This document shows, one piece after another, positions 44,699-53,318 of a stretch of 64,000 nt of DNA (position 1 is its first letter; every line of letters starts with the position of its first letter). Location: positions 1 to 64,000 of the forward strand of contig CAZQTW010000025.1 of NCBI GenBank assembly GCA_964596165.1. The letters are read 5' to 3'. The notes beneath the pieces are model-generated. The model ran no database searches, had not been told where the DNA came from, and saw only the letters and a program-made list of their open reading frames with translations. Made by a program: the position numbers and the translations under genes. The DNA is from CAYUQT01 sp964596165. GTDB lineage: Bacteria > Planctomycetota > Phycisphaerae > UBA1845 > JAFGLZ01.

Positions 44699-45318
44699 TG
44701 GAACTATCGGGCGTGAACCTCCTGAGGAGCCTGAGGGAAGCTCGATGGCGTGTTGCGGCCAACACCTACGGAAACAACCACGCCACGTTGATAGGATTGC
44801 TCGTGGATTGGTGGATCTCCTTGGCGCCTGAGAGACATCGAGCCATGGAAGGCGGCCCTTCGTACGGGTATTTCAAGAAGGGCGTGGGTGGCGGTATGTG
44901 TGACGCGATCTTCTGCGAGAACTTTGACGCAATCGGTGTTCTGGAGGTCGAGGGGACACGCCGTGGGCACACTATCGAGAAGATTGGCCGCTTCTTCGAT
45001 TCGCGACTTGCTGACCTCAAGGCACTGAAGTTTGCTGTGGCCGTGTTCTATCCGGTCAGTCCTACAGGACGCGGCCGAGAAAGAACCATGCCGCCACCGC
45101 AAGACGCCGCAGCCGTCGCGATGATCACAGAGGTTTCTCGCGAATACTCCGGCAAGCCCATCGTTGTAGTTACGCTCGGCAAAGCCTATGAGCGCCAGGT
45201 TGAAGGAATCCGTAACCGGAATGACTACTACAAGAGCACGCTGATTTCAGTGGAGGGATTGGTATATGAGGGAGGCAACGAAGTAGCCCGTAGCACTCTA
45301 TGGCGCCGTCGCCCCTAA
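44698..45318 (+). CDS. Unknown third protein of the vapBC-like operon (206 aa)
   Basis: The ATG at 44698 shares a base with the vapC stop (TAATG) and has GGAGG seven bases upstream, so it is built as a translationally coupled third gene. I do not recognise a family. Seen: an Arg/Ala-rich helix, WWISLAPERHRAMEGG, then GGGMCDAIFCENFDAIGVLEVEG, which has the Asp...Glu-x-Glu arrangement of a nuclease-like core, then a helix IEKIGRFFDSRLADLKALKF and AVAVFYPV strand. A restriction-endonuclease-like fold is a weak possibility because the Lys of PD-(D/E)xK is not in its usual place. C-terminal 60 residues are charged. Confidence 0.65.
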   Translation: MELSGVNLLRSLREARWRVAANTYGNNHATLIGLLVDWWISLAPERHRAMEGGPSYGYFKKGVGGGMCDAIFCENFDAIGVLEVEGTRRGHTIEKIGRFFDSRLADLKALKFAVAVFYPVSPTGRGRERTMPPPQDAAAVAMITEVSREYSGKPIVVVTLGKAYERQVEGIRNRNDYYKSTLISVEGLVYEGGNEVARSTLWRRRP

Positions 45319-45394
45319 CAATGGTTCGGCCGCAACAGGTGTCGGGAAGGACTTCTTGAGGATTTCTTTCTGGCGCCTTCTCGGCCTGGCAGGT

Positions 45395-45595
45395 TCACAT
45401 GCGAGCAGAGTGGCTGGCCTCGTAACGGGCGATCTCCTCCTTGAGTTGGTTTATCAAACGCTTCAGCGACTCCATCTCCAACTCGCGGAGGTGCTCGTCT
45501 CCTTCCGTATCGCCTCGCGCTTCTTCGTAGCCTTCCTCTAGGAGTCGAAGCTTCCGTCTCGTATTGGCCAGATCGCGATCATCCCGAAGACTCAT
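45395..45595 (-). CDS. Small coiled-coil partner of DUF6932-type nucleotidyltransferase
   Basis: 66 aa, almost entirely charged helix: RRKLRLLEEGYEEARG then LRELEMESLKRLINQLKEEIARYEA with a heptad-like Leu/Ile spacing. The start ATG overlaps the stop of the upstream gene by four bases (ATGA), a strong sign of a pair. Could be a toxin, an antitoxin or an assembly partner; no family name is claimed. Confidence 0.65.
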   Translation of the reverse strand: MSLRDDRDLANTRRKLRLLEEGYEEARGDTEGDEHLRELEMESLKRLINQLKEEIARYEASHSARM

Positions 45596-45993
45596 GGAAT
45601 GACCTCCACCATGCCCTTGGGCGTGTCGAAGCGGTCCGTTGCAAAGAACACGTTGACCAGCCTGTCGAAACGCCTCTGCCGGACCAGCGCGATGTCGAGG
45701 AAAGGCAACCCACCGCGAAGTTCCGCCTCCGCGGCAGGGTCCTCGGGAAATCCGGGCCCTATCAACAACACGCAGTCCACGTCATTAGGTTCCATTATAT
45801 CCGTCACGAAGCTGCCGTTCAAAACGATCCGCTGGACGCCGGCGCGCACGGCCAAGTCCACCATCCACCGCACAGACTCCATCTGCACGCGTCGTAACTC
45901 GGGTTCGCGTCCGAACCGCGCTGCGATTTCATCCAGCGTGGCCGGGTGAACACCGGGCGGTAGGAAACCGGAATCGTCAAAGAACGGGATCAT
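45592..45993 (-). CDS. Nucleotidyltransferase-like protein (DUF6932-like)
   Basis: 133 aa. The active-site order G60-S61-x9-D71-x-D73 (VLNGSFVTD...NDVDCVLL) is that of minimal nucleotidyltransferases. A proline-rich N-terminus with PPGVHPATLDEIAARFG precedes it. Overlaps the small coiled-coil gene by four bases. It may modify the partner, or another target; a toxin-antitoxin role is likely but inferred. Confidence 0.78.
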   Translation of the reverse strand: MIPFFDDSGFLPPGVHPATLDEIAARFGREPELRRVQMESVRWMVDLAVRAGVQRIVLNGSFVTDIMEPNDVDCVLLIGPGFPEDPAAEAELRGGLPFLDIALVRQRRFDRLVNVFFATDRFDTPKGMVEVIP

Positions 45994-46276
45994 TCAACAC
46001 GCTTGCCAGCCTTGCCGCCCAGGATGTTGTCTGACACTGAAAGCCCCTTGTCGGAAGAAACGAACCGTTCTGTTTTCGGGACGCCGGAGAGGACTGTAGC
46101 GAGGCAAAACCGGTCGTTCAAGCGCCGAGCCCCGAGGCCAAGTCCCGGAGGGCCTGACGGCGGTCAGTTGTGCGTCGCAGGGAGCGCACTTAATGCGGGC
46201 TGACGTTCGCCTTGATCCCCTGTAAAGATGTCCGCTCTTTTTGCCCGCGAACGCATTCCCCGACCTGTCCGCCTGG

Positions 46277-46332
46277 GCATTCGAACCCCAAGCGTGACAA
46301 CTCCGCTCCACGGAGCTATCCTCACGCCACAC
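46277..46332 (+). promoter_or_regulatory. Shared upstream element, copy 2
   Basis: Tract ending AGCTATCCTCACGCCACA, 24 bases before the beta-helix/SMP-30 start; related to 35189-35248. It also has a small CTCCG/CGGAG stem. Confidence 0.4.
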
Positions 46333-46356
46333 TTGCTCTGCGTGAAAGGATAGAAC

Positions 46357-49164
46357 ATGATCGCACCAACCGTCGCCCTCACAATCAGCTCATGGCTCCT
46401 GGCGGCCGGGCAGCCGGCCGATTTCCATGTTGCCCCCAACGGCAACGATACGAACCCCGGCACCGAGGCCGCGCCGTTTGCCTCGATCGCCGCCGCCCGC
46501 GATGCCGTGCGAAAGCGGGTCGGCGCCGGGTTGAAGAAGGACGTCAAGGTCCTTATCGCGGAAGGCGTTTACGAGCTTCCGGAGACGCTGACATTCACAC
46601 CCGACGACTCCGGCACGGCGGATCACTCGATCACCTACGAGGCCCAGCCGGGTAAGAAGGTCGTTATCAGCGGCGGGCGGAAGATCAAGGGTTGGAGCCG
46701 CGCCGAGGGGGGCAAGTGGACGGTCGAACTGTCCGACGTGAAGGCGGGCACTTGGCGGTTCCGACAGCTCTTTGCCGACGGTATTCGCCTGCCGCGCGGC
46801 CGCTTCCCCAACGGCGACGGCCTGCTCCGCGTCAAGCACGTCTCGAAGGACGTCAAGCAGATTACGCTCACCGAGCCGCTGCCCTTCGGCAACCTGGCGG
46901 GTAAGGACGCCGAACTGGTGATGTACCAGAACTGGTCCATCTCGCGCGACCCGGTGGTTTCGTCGGAAGGGGCGGTTGTCAACGTCCTGTGTCCCATGGG
47001 CTGGATCGGCCATGGAGATTACACGACCGCCAGCCCCGGCAAGCTGTGCTACATAGAGAACGCCCCTGAGCTCGTCGATCAGCCGGGCGAGTGGTACCTC
47101 GACGCCAAGACGGGCGTGCTCACATACATGGCCAGAGAGGGGGAGAACCCCAACGATCGCGTCTTCGTCGCGCCGAAGCTGGCCAAGCTCGTCGACATCG
47201 CGGGTCGGCCGGACGGGCCCGTCCGAAACGTGCACTTCAAGGGGCTGACGTTCGCCTACGCCGAGTGGGCCCTGCCGGCGTTCGGCTACATGGGCATCCA
47301 GGCCGGCCACCACGGCACGTCGATAGACAAGCCGACATACGTCCTGCCGCTGGCCATTCAGTTCGACTACGCCGCCGACTGCGGGCTGCATCGCTGCCGG
47401 ATCGTGCACACCGGCGCGTCGGGCGTCGGATTCGGACCGGGCACGCAACGCAATAAGGTGATCGGCTGTGAGCTGTACGACATCGGCGGCAACGGCATCA
47501 TGGTCGGCTGGCGGGGCCAACGGGAGAACAGCATCATCCAGGGTGCGGGCAACGAATCGTTGTCCGCTGACTGGCGGCACCCCAAGGATGCACCCGCCGG
47601 CAACGAGGTCTCGAACTGCGTCGTTCATCATTGCGGCGCGGTCAATCACGGGTGTGTCGGCATCTTCGATGCCTTCTGCGCGGGAACGCAGATCACGCAC
47701 AATCTCGTGTGGGATATGCCCTACACCGGAATCTCGGTGGGCTTCCGGTGGAATTCGACGCCCACGACGCAGCGCGACACGCTGGTCGCTTTCAATCACA
47801 TTCACGATTGCATGAAGAAGCTCGCCGACGGCGGCGGGATCTATACGTTGGGCCTGCAACCCGGAACGGTGCTCCGCGGCAACCTCATTCACGACATTCA
47901 CCGAAGCGGGTACGCCCACGGCGGCGCGCCGAACAACGGCATCTTCTTCGACGAAGGCACCAAAGGCCTCCTCGTCGAGGGCCAGATCATCTACAACACC
48001 TCCGGCGAGCCGATTCGATTCAACCAGACGAACAAGGACAATCTGACGTGGAAAGACAACCACTTCGGCGTCGCCCCGGGCGACCCGACGTTCCCCGTCG
48101 ACGCGGCCAAGAAGGCGGGGCCGCTGCCGGAGTACCGGGACATGATCCCCAAGGTGTCGCTCGACAGCCGCTACACGCCTCGGCTTCTGGCCTCGTTGCC
48201 CGTCGAGCTCAACACGCCGGACGGCATGCGCCTGAACCCGAAGACCGGCGAGGTCATCGTGTCCTGCCCCAACTTCAACGATCCCAACTATCCCGGCAAG
48301 CTCATCAAGATCAAGAAGGACAATACATGGGAGGTCTTCTACGACAAACTGCCGGTCCACCCCGGCACGGGTAAGGCCTGCCCGATGGGGTTGGATTTCG
48401 GCCCCGATGGGCACCTCTATTATGCCGACAACCAGTACTTCTACGACAAGAACCACGCATCCCGTCTGATCCGCGTTCGGATCAACGACGGTAAGCCGGT
48501 GGGCGCCGACGTGGTCGTCGAGGGCTTCAAGCTCTCGAATGCCGTGATGTGGAAAGGCAACGCCCTCTTTGTCAGCGACACGTTCTTCGACCTTCGCGAC
48601 AAACCGGGCGCCAGCGGCGTCTACCGATTCACACGGGAGGAACTGAACCGCGGCACGGTCAAGCTCAAGCCGAAAGGCCAAAGCGATCCGCACCTAATTG
48701 CCGAGTTTCAGACCAAGCCGCTCGAGCACCGGCGCGGAGAGCTCGCCGGTGCGGACGGCATCACGTTCGATAGCCAGGGCAACCTCTACACGGGCAACTT
48801 CGGTGACGGTCAGTTGTTCCGCATCCGGTTTAACGAAGACGGATCGGTGAAAGCCAAGGAACTCGTCATCGGTCCGCCGAAGCTGACGTGTGTCGACGGC
48901 CTGACCTGCGACCCGAAGACCGACACGATCTACGTGGCCGATTCCGAGCGAAACGCCATCCACGTGATCTCACCGGACGGGACGATGACGACGCTCTGGG
49001 AGAACGCCGACACCGATGGGACAGACGGGCTGCTCGACCAGCCCTGTGAGACGGTCGTCCGTGGCAAGGACCTGATTATCGCGAACTTTGACATGCCCTT
49101 CCCGGGCGTGAAGAACGCGAAGTTCGATAAGCCGTACACGATCTCAATCATTCGGTTGCAGTAG
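46357..49164 (+). CDS. Secreted right-handed beta-helix / SMP-30 beta-propeller fusion protein
   Basis: 935 aa. Hydrophobic start TVALTISSWLLAAGQPA, a signal peptide. Residues about 20-610 form a beta-helix enzyme: VAPNGNDTNPGTEAAPFASI opening, then long repeats with CELYDIGGNGIMVG, NLVWDMPYTGISVG and NLIHDIHRSGY. Residues about 640-935 read as a six-bladed propeller of the SMP-30/gluconolactonase family: NTPDGMRLNPKTGEVIVS, GLDFGPDGHLYYAD, SNAVMWKGNALFVSD, GADGITFDSQGNLYTGNFGD and CVDGLTCDPKTDTIYVADS. The GAAAGGAT ribosome site precedes the ATG. The fusion of polysaccharide-acting and lactonase-like parts is unusual. An FAD oxidoreductase follows after five bases. Confidence 0.85.
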   Translation: MIAPTVALTISSWLLAAGQPADFHVAPNGNDTNPGTEAAPFASIAAARDAVRKRVGAGLKKDVKVLIAEGVYELPETLTFTPDDSGTADHSITYEAQPGKKVVISGGRKIKGWSRAEGGKWTVELSDVKAGTWRFRQLFADGIRLPRGRFPNGDGLLRVKHVSKDVKQITLTEPLPFGNLAGKDAELVMYQNWSISRDPVVSSEGAVVNVLCPMGWIGHGDYTTASPGKLCYIENAPELVDQPGEWYLDAKTGVLTYMAREGENPNDRVFVAPKLAKLVDIAGRPDGPVRNVHFKGLTFAYAEWALPAFGYMGIQAGHHGTSIDKPTYVLPLAIQFDYAADCGLHRCRIVHTGASGVGFGPGTQRNKVIGCELYDIGGNGIMVGWRGQRENSIIQGAGNESLSADWRHPKDAPAGNEVSNCVVHHCGAVNHGCVGIFDAFCAGTQITHNLVWDMPYTGISVGFRWNSTPTTQRDTLVAFNHIHDCMKKLADGGGIYTLGLQPGTVLRGNLIHDIHRSGYAHGGAPNNGIFFDEGTKGLLVEGQIIYNTSGEPIRFNQTNKDNLTWKDNHFGVAPGDPTFPVDAAKKAGPLPEYRDMIPKVSLDSRYTPRLLASLPVELNTPDGMRLNPKTGEVIVSCPNFNDPNYPGKLIKIKKDNTWEVFYDKLPVHPGTGKACPMGLDFGPDGHLYYADNQYFYDKNHASRLIRVRINDGKPVGADVVVEGFKLSNAVMWKGNALFVSDTFFDLRDKPGASGVYRFTREELNRGTVKLKPKGQSDPHLIAEFQTKPLEHRRGELAGADGITFDSQGNLYTGNFGDGQLFRIRFNEDGSVKAKELVIGPPKLTCVDGLTCDPKTDTIYVADSERNAIHVISPDGTMTTLWENADTDGTDGLLDQPCETVVRGKDLIIANFDMPFPGVKNAKFDKPYTISIIRLQ

Positions 49165-49169
49165 ACGCC

Positions 49170-50630
49170 GTGACCTCAACTGCCCACTACGGTTTGCCGG
49201 CAGCAGCGGTTTTGCTGCTGCCTATCGCAGCCTCCGCGGCCGAACCCGGCAATCTTCGCGCCGATGTGTGTGTCGTCGGAGGTGGGAGCGGCGGATTCGG
49301 CGCGGCGCTCGCCGCGGCGCGGGCGGGCGCCGACGTGGTGCTGGTTGAACGACTGGATCGACTCGGGGGCACCAGTACGATGGGCCTGGTCAGCAACTGG
49401 GAGCCCGGACCGGGCGACCCTATCGCCCGCGAACTCTACGAGCGTCTGCGAAAGATCGGCGCCGCGGGCGTCACCAGCGAACAAAACCCCGATCGAAAGC
49501 AGGGGCCATTCGGCCTCTGGCTCATCTCGCCGGCAATCCCATATGAGAGGACCTTACGGCGCTCGGATGCCCTCTACGCCAAGTGCAACGGCGTGTCGTT
49601 TGAGCCCGAGGCGATGAGCCGGACGATGGCCGAGATCCTCGCCGAAACGGGCCGGTGCAAGGTCCTGCTGAACACACGGTTCGTTGCCGCAGCCGCCGAG
49701 GGGCCGCGCGTCACGTCGATTCGGGCCGAGTCGACGGATGGGACCGTCTATCGGATCCGGGCGAAGGTCTTCATCGACGCCACCGGAAACGTGGATCTCT
49801 GTCGCGCGATCGGCTGCGAGACCATGCTTGGTGCGGAGCCCAAGAGTCGGTTTAACGAGCCGGCCGCGCCTGAGAAGCCCGACCCTTCGCTGAATGCCGT
49901 TTCGCTGTGCTATCGCGTGCGGAAGAGCACCAATCCCGTATCGCCTCAGGAGCCCGGTGAACCGGCCAAGACCTGGCCACGTGCGGCGCACGTGACGCAA
50001 CTGCCCGGCGGCGACCTTCTCATCAATCCACTTGCCGTATTGCCCGGGCGTTGCTTGATCAGCATGGGCTATGAGAAGGCTTATGAGGCGTGCAAGCCGA
50101 TCGTCCGGGCCCACTGGCGGTGGTTGCATGGCCACGCGCCGTTTGAGGGGTACGAGTTCGGTGAGTTTGCCCCGATGCTCGGCATTCGCGAGAGCCATCG
50201 CGTGGTGGGCGAATACGTGCTGACGCAGCACGATCTGCTGGCCGGTCTGTCCGGACAGAAGCATCCCGATATGATTGCCATTGCCGACCATCCGATGGAC
50301 GTTCACGGAGGCGGGCGAGGGGGCCGACTGACGGCACTGAATGGCCCTTACGGAATCCCCTACCGTTGCCTGATCCCCAAGGGCAAGGAGAACCTGCTGG
50401 TGGCCTGTCGCGGCGCAAGCTTCACTCAGATTGCGGCGTCCAGTTGCAGGCTGTCGCGGACGATCATCGCCTTGGGCCACGCCGCCGGCCTGGCCGCCGC
50501 CCAGGTGGCCAAGTCGGGCGCGTCCATCCGCACCGTCGATGTCGCGGCGATTCAGAAGCAGGTCCGGTTGTCCACGTCGATCGAGGAATGCGAGCAAACG
50601 CACAGACCGGCAGGTCCGGCTGCACACTGA
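49170..50630 (+). CDS. Secreted FAD-dependent oxidoreductase (FAD_oxidored family)
   Basis: 486 aa. GTG start at 49170, with a hydrophobic signal AAAVLLLPIAASAA. Rossmann FAD motif DVCVVGGGSGGFGAALAAARAG at about 30-52, then VVLVERLDRLGGTSTMG, and DATGNVDLCRAIGCE (second flavin contact). C-terminal TIIALGHAAGLAAAQVA. Relative of the gene at 21116. It is five bases after the beta-helix/SMP-30 gene, so likely cotranscribed with it. Confidence 0.85.
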   Translation: MTSTAHYGLPAAAVLLLPIAASAAEPGNLRADVCVVGGGSGGFGAALAAARAGADVVLVERLDRLGGTSTMGLVSNWEPGPGDPIARELYERLRKIGAAGVTSEQNPDRKQGPFGLWLISPAIPYERTLRRSDALYAKCNGVSFEPEAMSRTMAEILAETGRCKVLLNTRFVAAAAEGPRVTSIRAESTDGTVYRIRAKVFIDATGNVDLCRAIGCETMLGAEPKSRFNEPAAPEKPDPSLNAVSLCYRVRKSTNPVSPQEPGEPAKTWPRAAHVTQLPGGDLLINPLAVLPGRCLISMGYEKAYEACKPIVRAHWRWLHGHAPFEGYEFGEFAPMLGIRESHRVVGEYVLTQHDLLAGLSGQKHPDMIAIADHPMDVHGGGRGGRLTALNGPYGIPYRCLIPKGKENLLVACRGASFTQIAASSCRLSRTIIALGHAAGLAAAQVAKSGASIRTVDVAAIQKQVRLSTSIEECEQTHRPAGPAAH

Positions 50631-50701
50631 AAAGGATCGTTTGAGGACTGACATGAAAGACGACGTGCAAACGGCGGTGTGAGAGATGAGAATACAGAAA
50701 A

Positions 50702-50737
50702 TGTCAGGAAGAGTCTCTCTGGAAATCCTTCCCGACA
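50702..50737. terminator. Hairpin between convergent genes
   Basis: TGTCAGGAAGA pairs with CCTTCCCGACA with one mismatch, loop of 14 bases. It lies between convergent FAD oxidoreductase and FadL genes and could end both transcripts. A related GTGTCGGGAAGGA half-copy is at about 45334-45347 without a full partner arm. Confidence 0.55.
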
Positions 50738-50808
50738 CCTCTTGTTGTTCGAGCTCGCGACACGGGATCGGCAGCACAGAAGGTCGATCGGGCCTCGTAC
50801 CGGGGGCC

Positions 50809-52119
50809 TCACCACTTGAATCCGAACCCCATGAGGATGCTGTGCTGTTGCTGCTGCATTTCGCTGTGTCCGAAGTCGATACCCAGCGGGATGTCGCTGC
50901 GGCCGTCGTTGCTCAGGGTGTTCGGAAGGGCCCAGACCCAACCCACGCCCGCCCACCAGTTCTTCGCCTCGTATCGCAAGCCCATCGTAATGTGATGCTG
51001 CATGATGACGGATCCCGTCGGCATCAGGTTGTCGTGATCGAGTGGTTGAGTCGCGAAGTGGTACCCCGTTCCCAGCGTCCAGTGCTTGTCCAGTTTGAAC
51101 TCCGCTCCTCCGGCGAATACCCACTGATCGCGATACCCCAATCCGAACGGAATGCTGAAACGGACCGGACCGTCCCCGGTGAGAGTAGTCGAGCTCAACG
51201 TGGTGTCGGATGAGTCGATCCAGCGGACCTCGCCCACCAGTTTCAGCCGGTCCGTCGCGTCCCAGGCCGCACCGGCCGTGATCTTCTGTGGGAGACGGAA
51301 ATCCTCAACCTCCGCGTCCTTGATATACACCGGGCCCTGACCGTAGACCGACGCCCGTGCATGAGGCATCGGCATGTCCCCGAACCACGTCGGCGATCGG
51401 TAAGCCGCGCCGAAGGCAAGATCGGGCCGTGCCTGATAGTGAACGCCGGCCTGAAGACCTCCGCCGCAGGCGTAGCCGCGACCGAGATGGATGTCCGTCG
51501 ACCCGAGAACCGTGCTTAGCTCGACCGTGGCCGCCTCGACCCGGACGCCGGCGCCGACCGAAAGCTTCTTCGTGAGCCGGTATCCGATGTTCAATTGTGG
51601 ATCGATCACAACGAACTCCGAGCCGATGCGACGCTCGAGCAGGGGCATCATCTGCGGTTTGATGTGAAAACGCGAAGCCAGGCCGTCCTTCCAGTGAAGG
51701 GCGAAGCCCAAGGTCCAATCCCGATTCAGGGGCGTCGTCATCGCCACGTTGCTCAGCAGCCCCATCGGCCGCTCCGATTCCGCCGAGTTGATGGTGTTGC
51801 TCCAGCGGGTACGGGCGATGGCCAACTCCTCGGCGATGTCGAACCGGAACTCCTGCATGCCCCAAAGGGCCACCGTTGCGGGGTTGTCGATTTGAGACAG
51901 AGCCGTATCGCCGACCGCCACATCGGCGCCGCCGCGGGCCTGCGATTGCACGCTGATCCCAATGGGCTCGAGGCCATCGGTCGGAAGCGCGGGACGGGGC
52001 AGGACCGCCAGCAGGGCAACAACGAAGCCCGGCGGCAGGGGGCCAAGCCCGCGTCGATGGGCTTGCCCGACGAACGCATTCGTGTTCAAGTCGGTGCGGA
52101 TTGTGCGGCGATCACCCAT
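50809..52119 (-). CDS. FadL/OmpP1-type outer-membrane porin
   Basis: 436 aa. Ends in an aromatic residue (GFGFKW), as expected of beta-barrel insertion. Sequence from GISVQSQARGGADVAVGDTA onward matches the OmpP1/FadL/TodX outline: an N-terminal helix-like plug followed by amphipathic strands (NRDWTLGFALHWKDG, RLTKKLSVGAGVRVEAA, WDATDRLKLVGEVRWID, HWTLGTGYHF). It may import hydrophobic or aromatic compounds. The N-terminal Arg/Leu-rich stretch is a possible signal peptide with an atypical start. Confidence 0.8.
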   Translation of the reverse strand: MGDRRTIRTDLNTNAFVGQAHRRGLGPLPPGFVVALLAVLPRPALPTDGLEPIGISVQSQARGGADVAVGDTALSQIDNPATVALWGMQEFRFDIAEELAIARTRWSNTINSAESERPMGLLSNVAMTTPLNRDWTLGFALHWKDGLASRFHIKPQMMPLLERRIGSEFVVIDPQLNIGYRLTKKLSVGAGVRVEAATVELSTVLGSTDIHLGRGYACGGGLQAGVHYQARPDLAFGAAYRSPTWFGDMPMPHARASVYGQGPVYIKDAEVEDFRLPQKITAGAAWDATDRLKLVGEVRWIDSSDTTLSSTTLTGDGPVRFSIPFGLGYRDQWVFAGGAEFKLDKHWTLGTGYHFATQPLDHDNLMPTGSVIMQHHITMGLRYEAKNWWAGVGWVWALPNTLSNDGRSDIPLGIDFGHSEMQQQQHSILMGFGFKW

Positions 52120-52193
52120 TGCGTCACACGGAACCGTTCGGCATCGTAATCGACCTGTCCGCGGGAAGCAGGGGCGGAGGGCCGTCCGCGGCC

Positions 52194-52346
52194 GCTACCA
52201 CCCCGCCACCGCATCCGGAACCCAGCGGCGGACGGTCTTCATGGGGGCGGCGGGCTTGAGCATGTAATCCCGGTCGTACATCGGGTAGACGCCCGGCGCG
52301 CCGTGGCGCGGGGCAATCTTCGTTGCCGTTTTGCCGCGCATCGTGA
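52194..52346 (-). pseudogene. Duplicated 3' end of the GH127-like gene (copy 1 of a 153-bp direct repeat)
   Basis: 153 bases that match 53166-53318 except three adjacent changes near the stop (CCG for TGG). It encodes the last 50 residues of the GH127-like protein, including KTATKIAPRHGAP and RRWVPDAVAGW, with its stop. The rest of the gene is missing. The 819 bases between the copies hold a toxin-antitoxin pair. Confidence 0.9.
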
Positions 52347-52357
52347 CGGTACCATCC

Positions 52358-52738
52358 CTAATAGCACCGTAGCCGGATCTTGACCTGGCCGGCCTTTCGC
52401 ACCGCTACGATGATAAACGGAACGGTTACGTCAAGACTCTCTTGAAGCAATGCTCGAATGGAGTCGTTTGTGAAGCCGGGATCGATGTGCCCTGGTCTCA
52501 AATAGATGATTCCGACCATGGGCTCCATCATGGCGATGGCAAGTCTGCCGAAGTCGCGATCGTGCGTCAGTATGACCCGGTCCTGAGAACGGGCCAGTCG
52601 AATCAGCTCGATGTCCGGCATCCCGACGAGTCCGTTCTCCTTGACATCGAGGACGTCCATGCCCTCGTCACGAAGATGCTCCACTACGGTCGGGTGAATG
52701 TTCTCGTCGGCCACCAGCGCGAATTCCCGCACCTTCAA
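52358..52738 (-). CDS. DUF5615 PIN-like toxin (second copy of family)
   Basis: 126 aa. LVADENIHPTVVEHLRDEG carries the usual D-E-N start, then GMPDIELIRLARSQDRVILTHDRDFGRLA with the second acidic motif HDRDFG. Fully canonical, unlike the copy at 33256 where the first motif has changed. Four-base overlap (ATGA) with the upstream DUF433 gene. Confidence 0.86.
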   Translation of the reverse strand: MKVREFALVADENIHPTVVEHLRDEGMDVLDVKENGLVGMPDIELIRLARSQDRVILTHDRDFGRLAIAMMEPMVGIIYLRPGHIDPGFTNDSIRALLQESLDVTVPFIIVAVRKAGQVKIRLRCY

Positions 52739-52965
52739 CGGTTCACCTCGGTGCGGATGACCACCTCGTTTTGCAGGAACCGCGCGGCGTAGCGCAACGC
52801 ATCCTCCACGTCTTCCGCGGCAAGGTGTGGGTACGCCTTCAGGATGTCTTCGCGAGAGGCGCCGCCGGCCACCAGCTCCAGAAGGAACTCGACACTGATT
52901 CGAGTTCCCTTGATGCAGGGCTTGCCGCCGAGGATCTCGGGATTCGAAATGATACGATCAAACAT
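52735..52965 (-). CDS. DUF433 antitoxin
   Basis: 76 aa from the ATG at 52965. IISNPEILGGKPCIKGTRISVEFLLELVAGGASREDILKAYPHL is the classic DUF433 sequence, followed by EDVEDALRYAARFL. Binds DNA and neutralises the adjacent DUF5615 toxin by inference from the family. In-frame codons before 52965 have no homology. Confidence 0.87.
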   Translation of the reverse strand: MFDRIISNPEILGGKPCIKGTRISVEFLLELVAGGASREDILKAYPHLAAEDVEDALRYAARFLQNEVVIRTEVNR

Positions 52966-53165
52966 GGTTCCCGGTCTCCGACCCTCCAACGATTATTGTA
53001 CCCCGGTGTCCATCGATTCCATAGCGTTTCGCCGCCGGTCTGGCTTCGCGCCATCGCTTGCCGTGCTTGAGCGGGCCGACCACAGGGGCCGGCATGCCTC
53101 AATTGGCGCGTTTCCCGGGCGATCATACCACGGTGCGGAAAGACACCCGAACGTGCCCGTGGATT

Positions 53166-53318
53166 GCTACCACCTGGCCACCGCATCCGGAACCCAGCGG
53201 CGGACGGTCTTCATGGGGGCGGCGGGCTTGAGCATGTAATCCCGGTCGTACATCGGGTAGACGCCCGGCGCGCCGTGGCGCGGGGCAATCTTCGTTGCCG
53301 TTTTGCCGCGCATCGTGA
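53166..53318. repeat. Copy 2 of the 153-bp direct repeat
   Basis: Holds the true 3' end of the GH127-like gene (stop at 53167-53169). Offset from copy 1 is 972 bases throughout, with no indels. Confidence 0.95.

Noticed and set aside
46390..48693. 767-codon minus-strand frame antisense to the beta-helix/SMP-30 gene
   Set aside because: High GC gives long shadow frames. Its composition is rich in Arg, Val, Asp and His with no domain; the plus-strand gene has clear domains and a ribosome-binding site.
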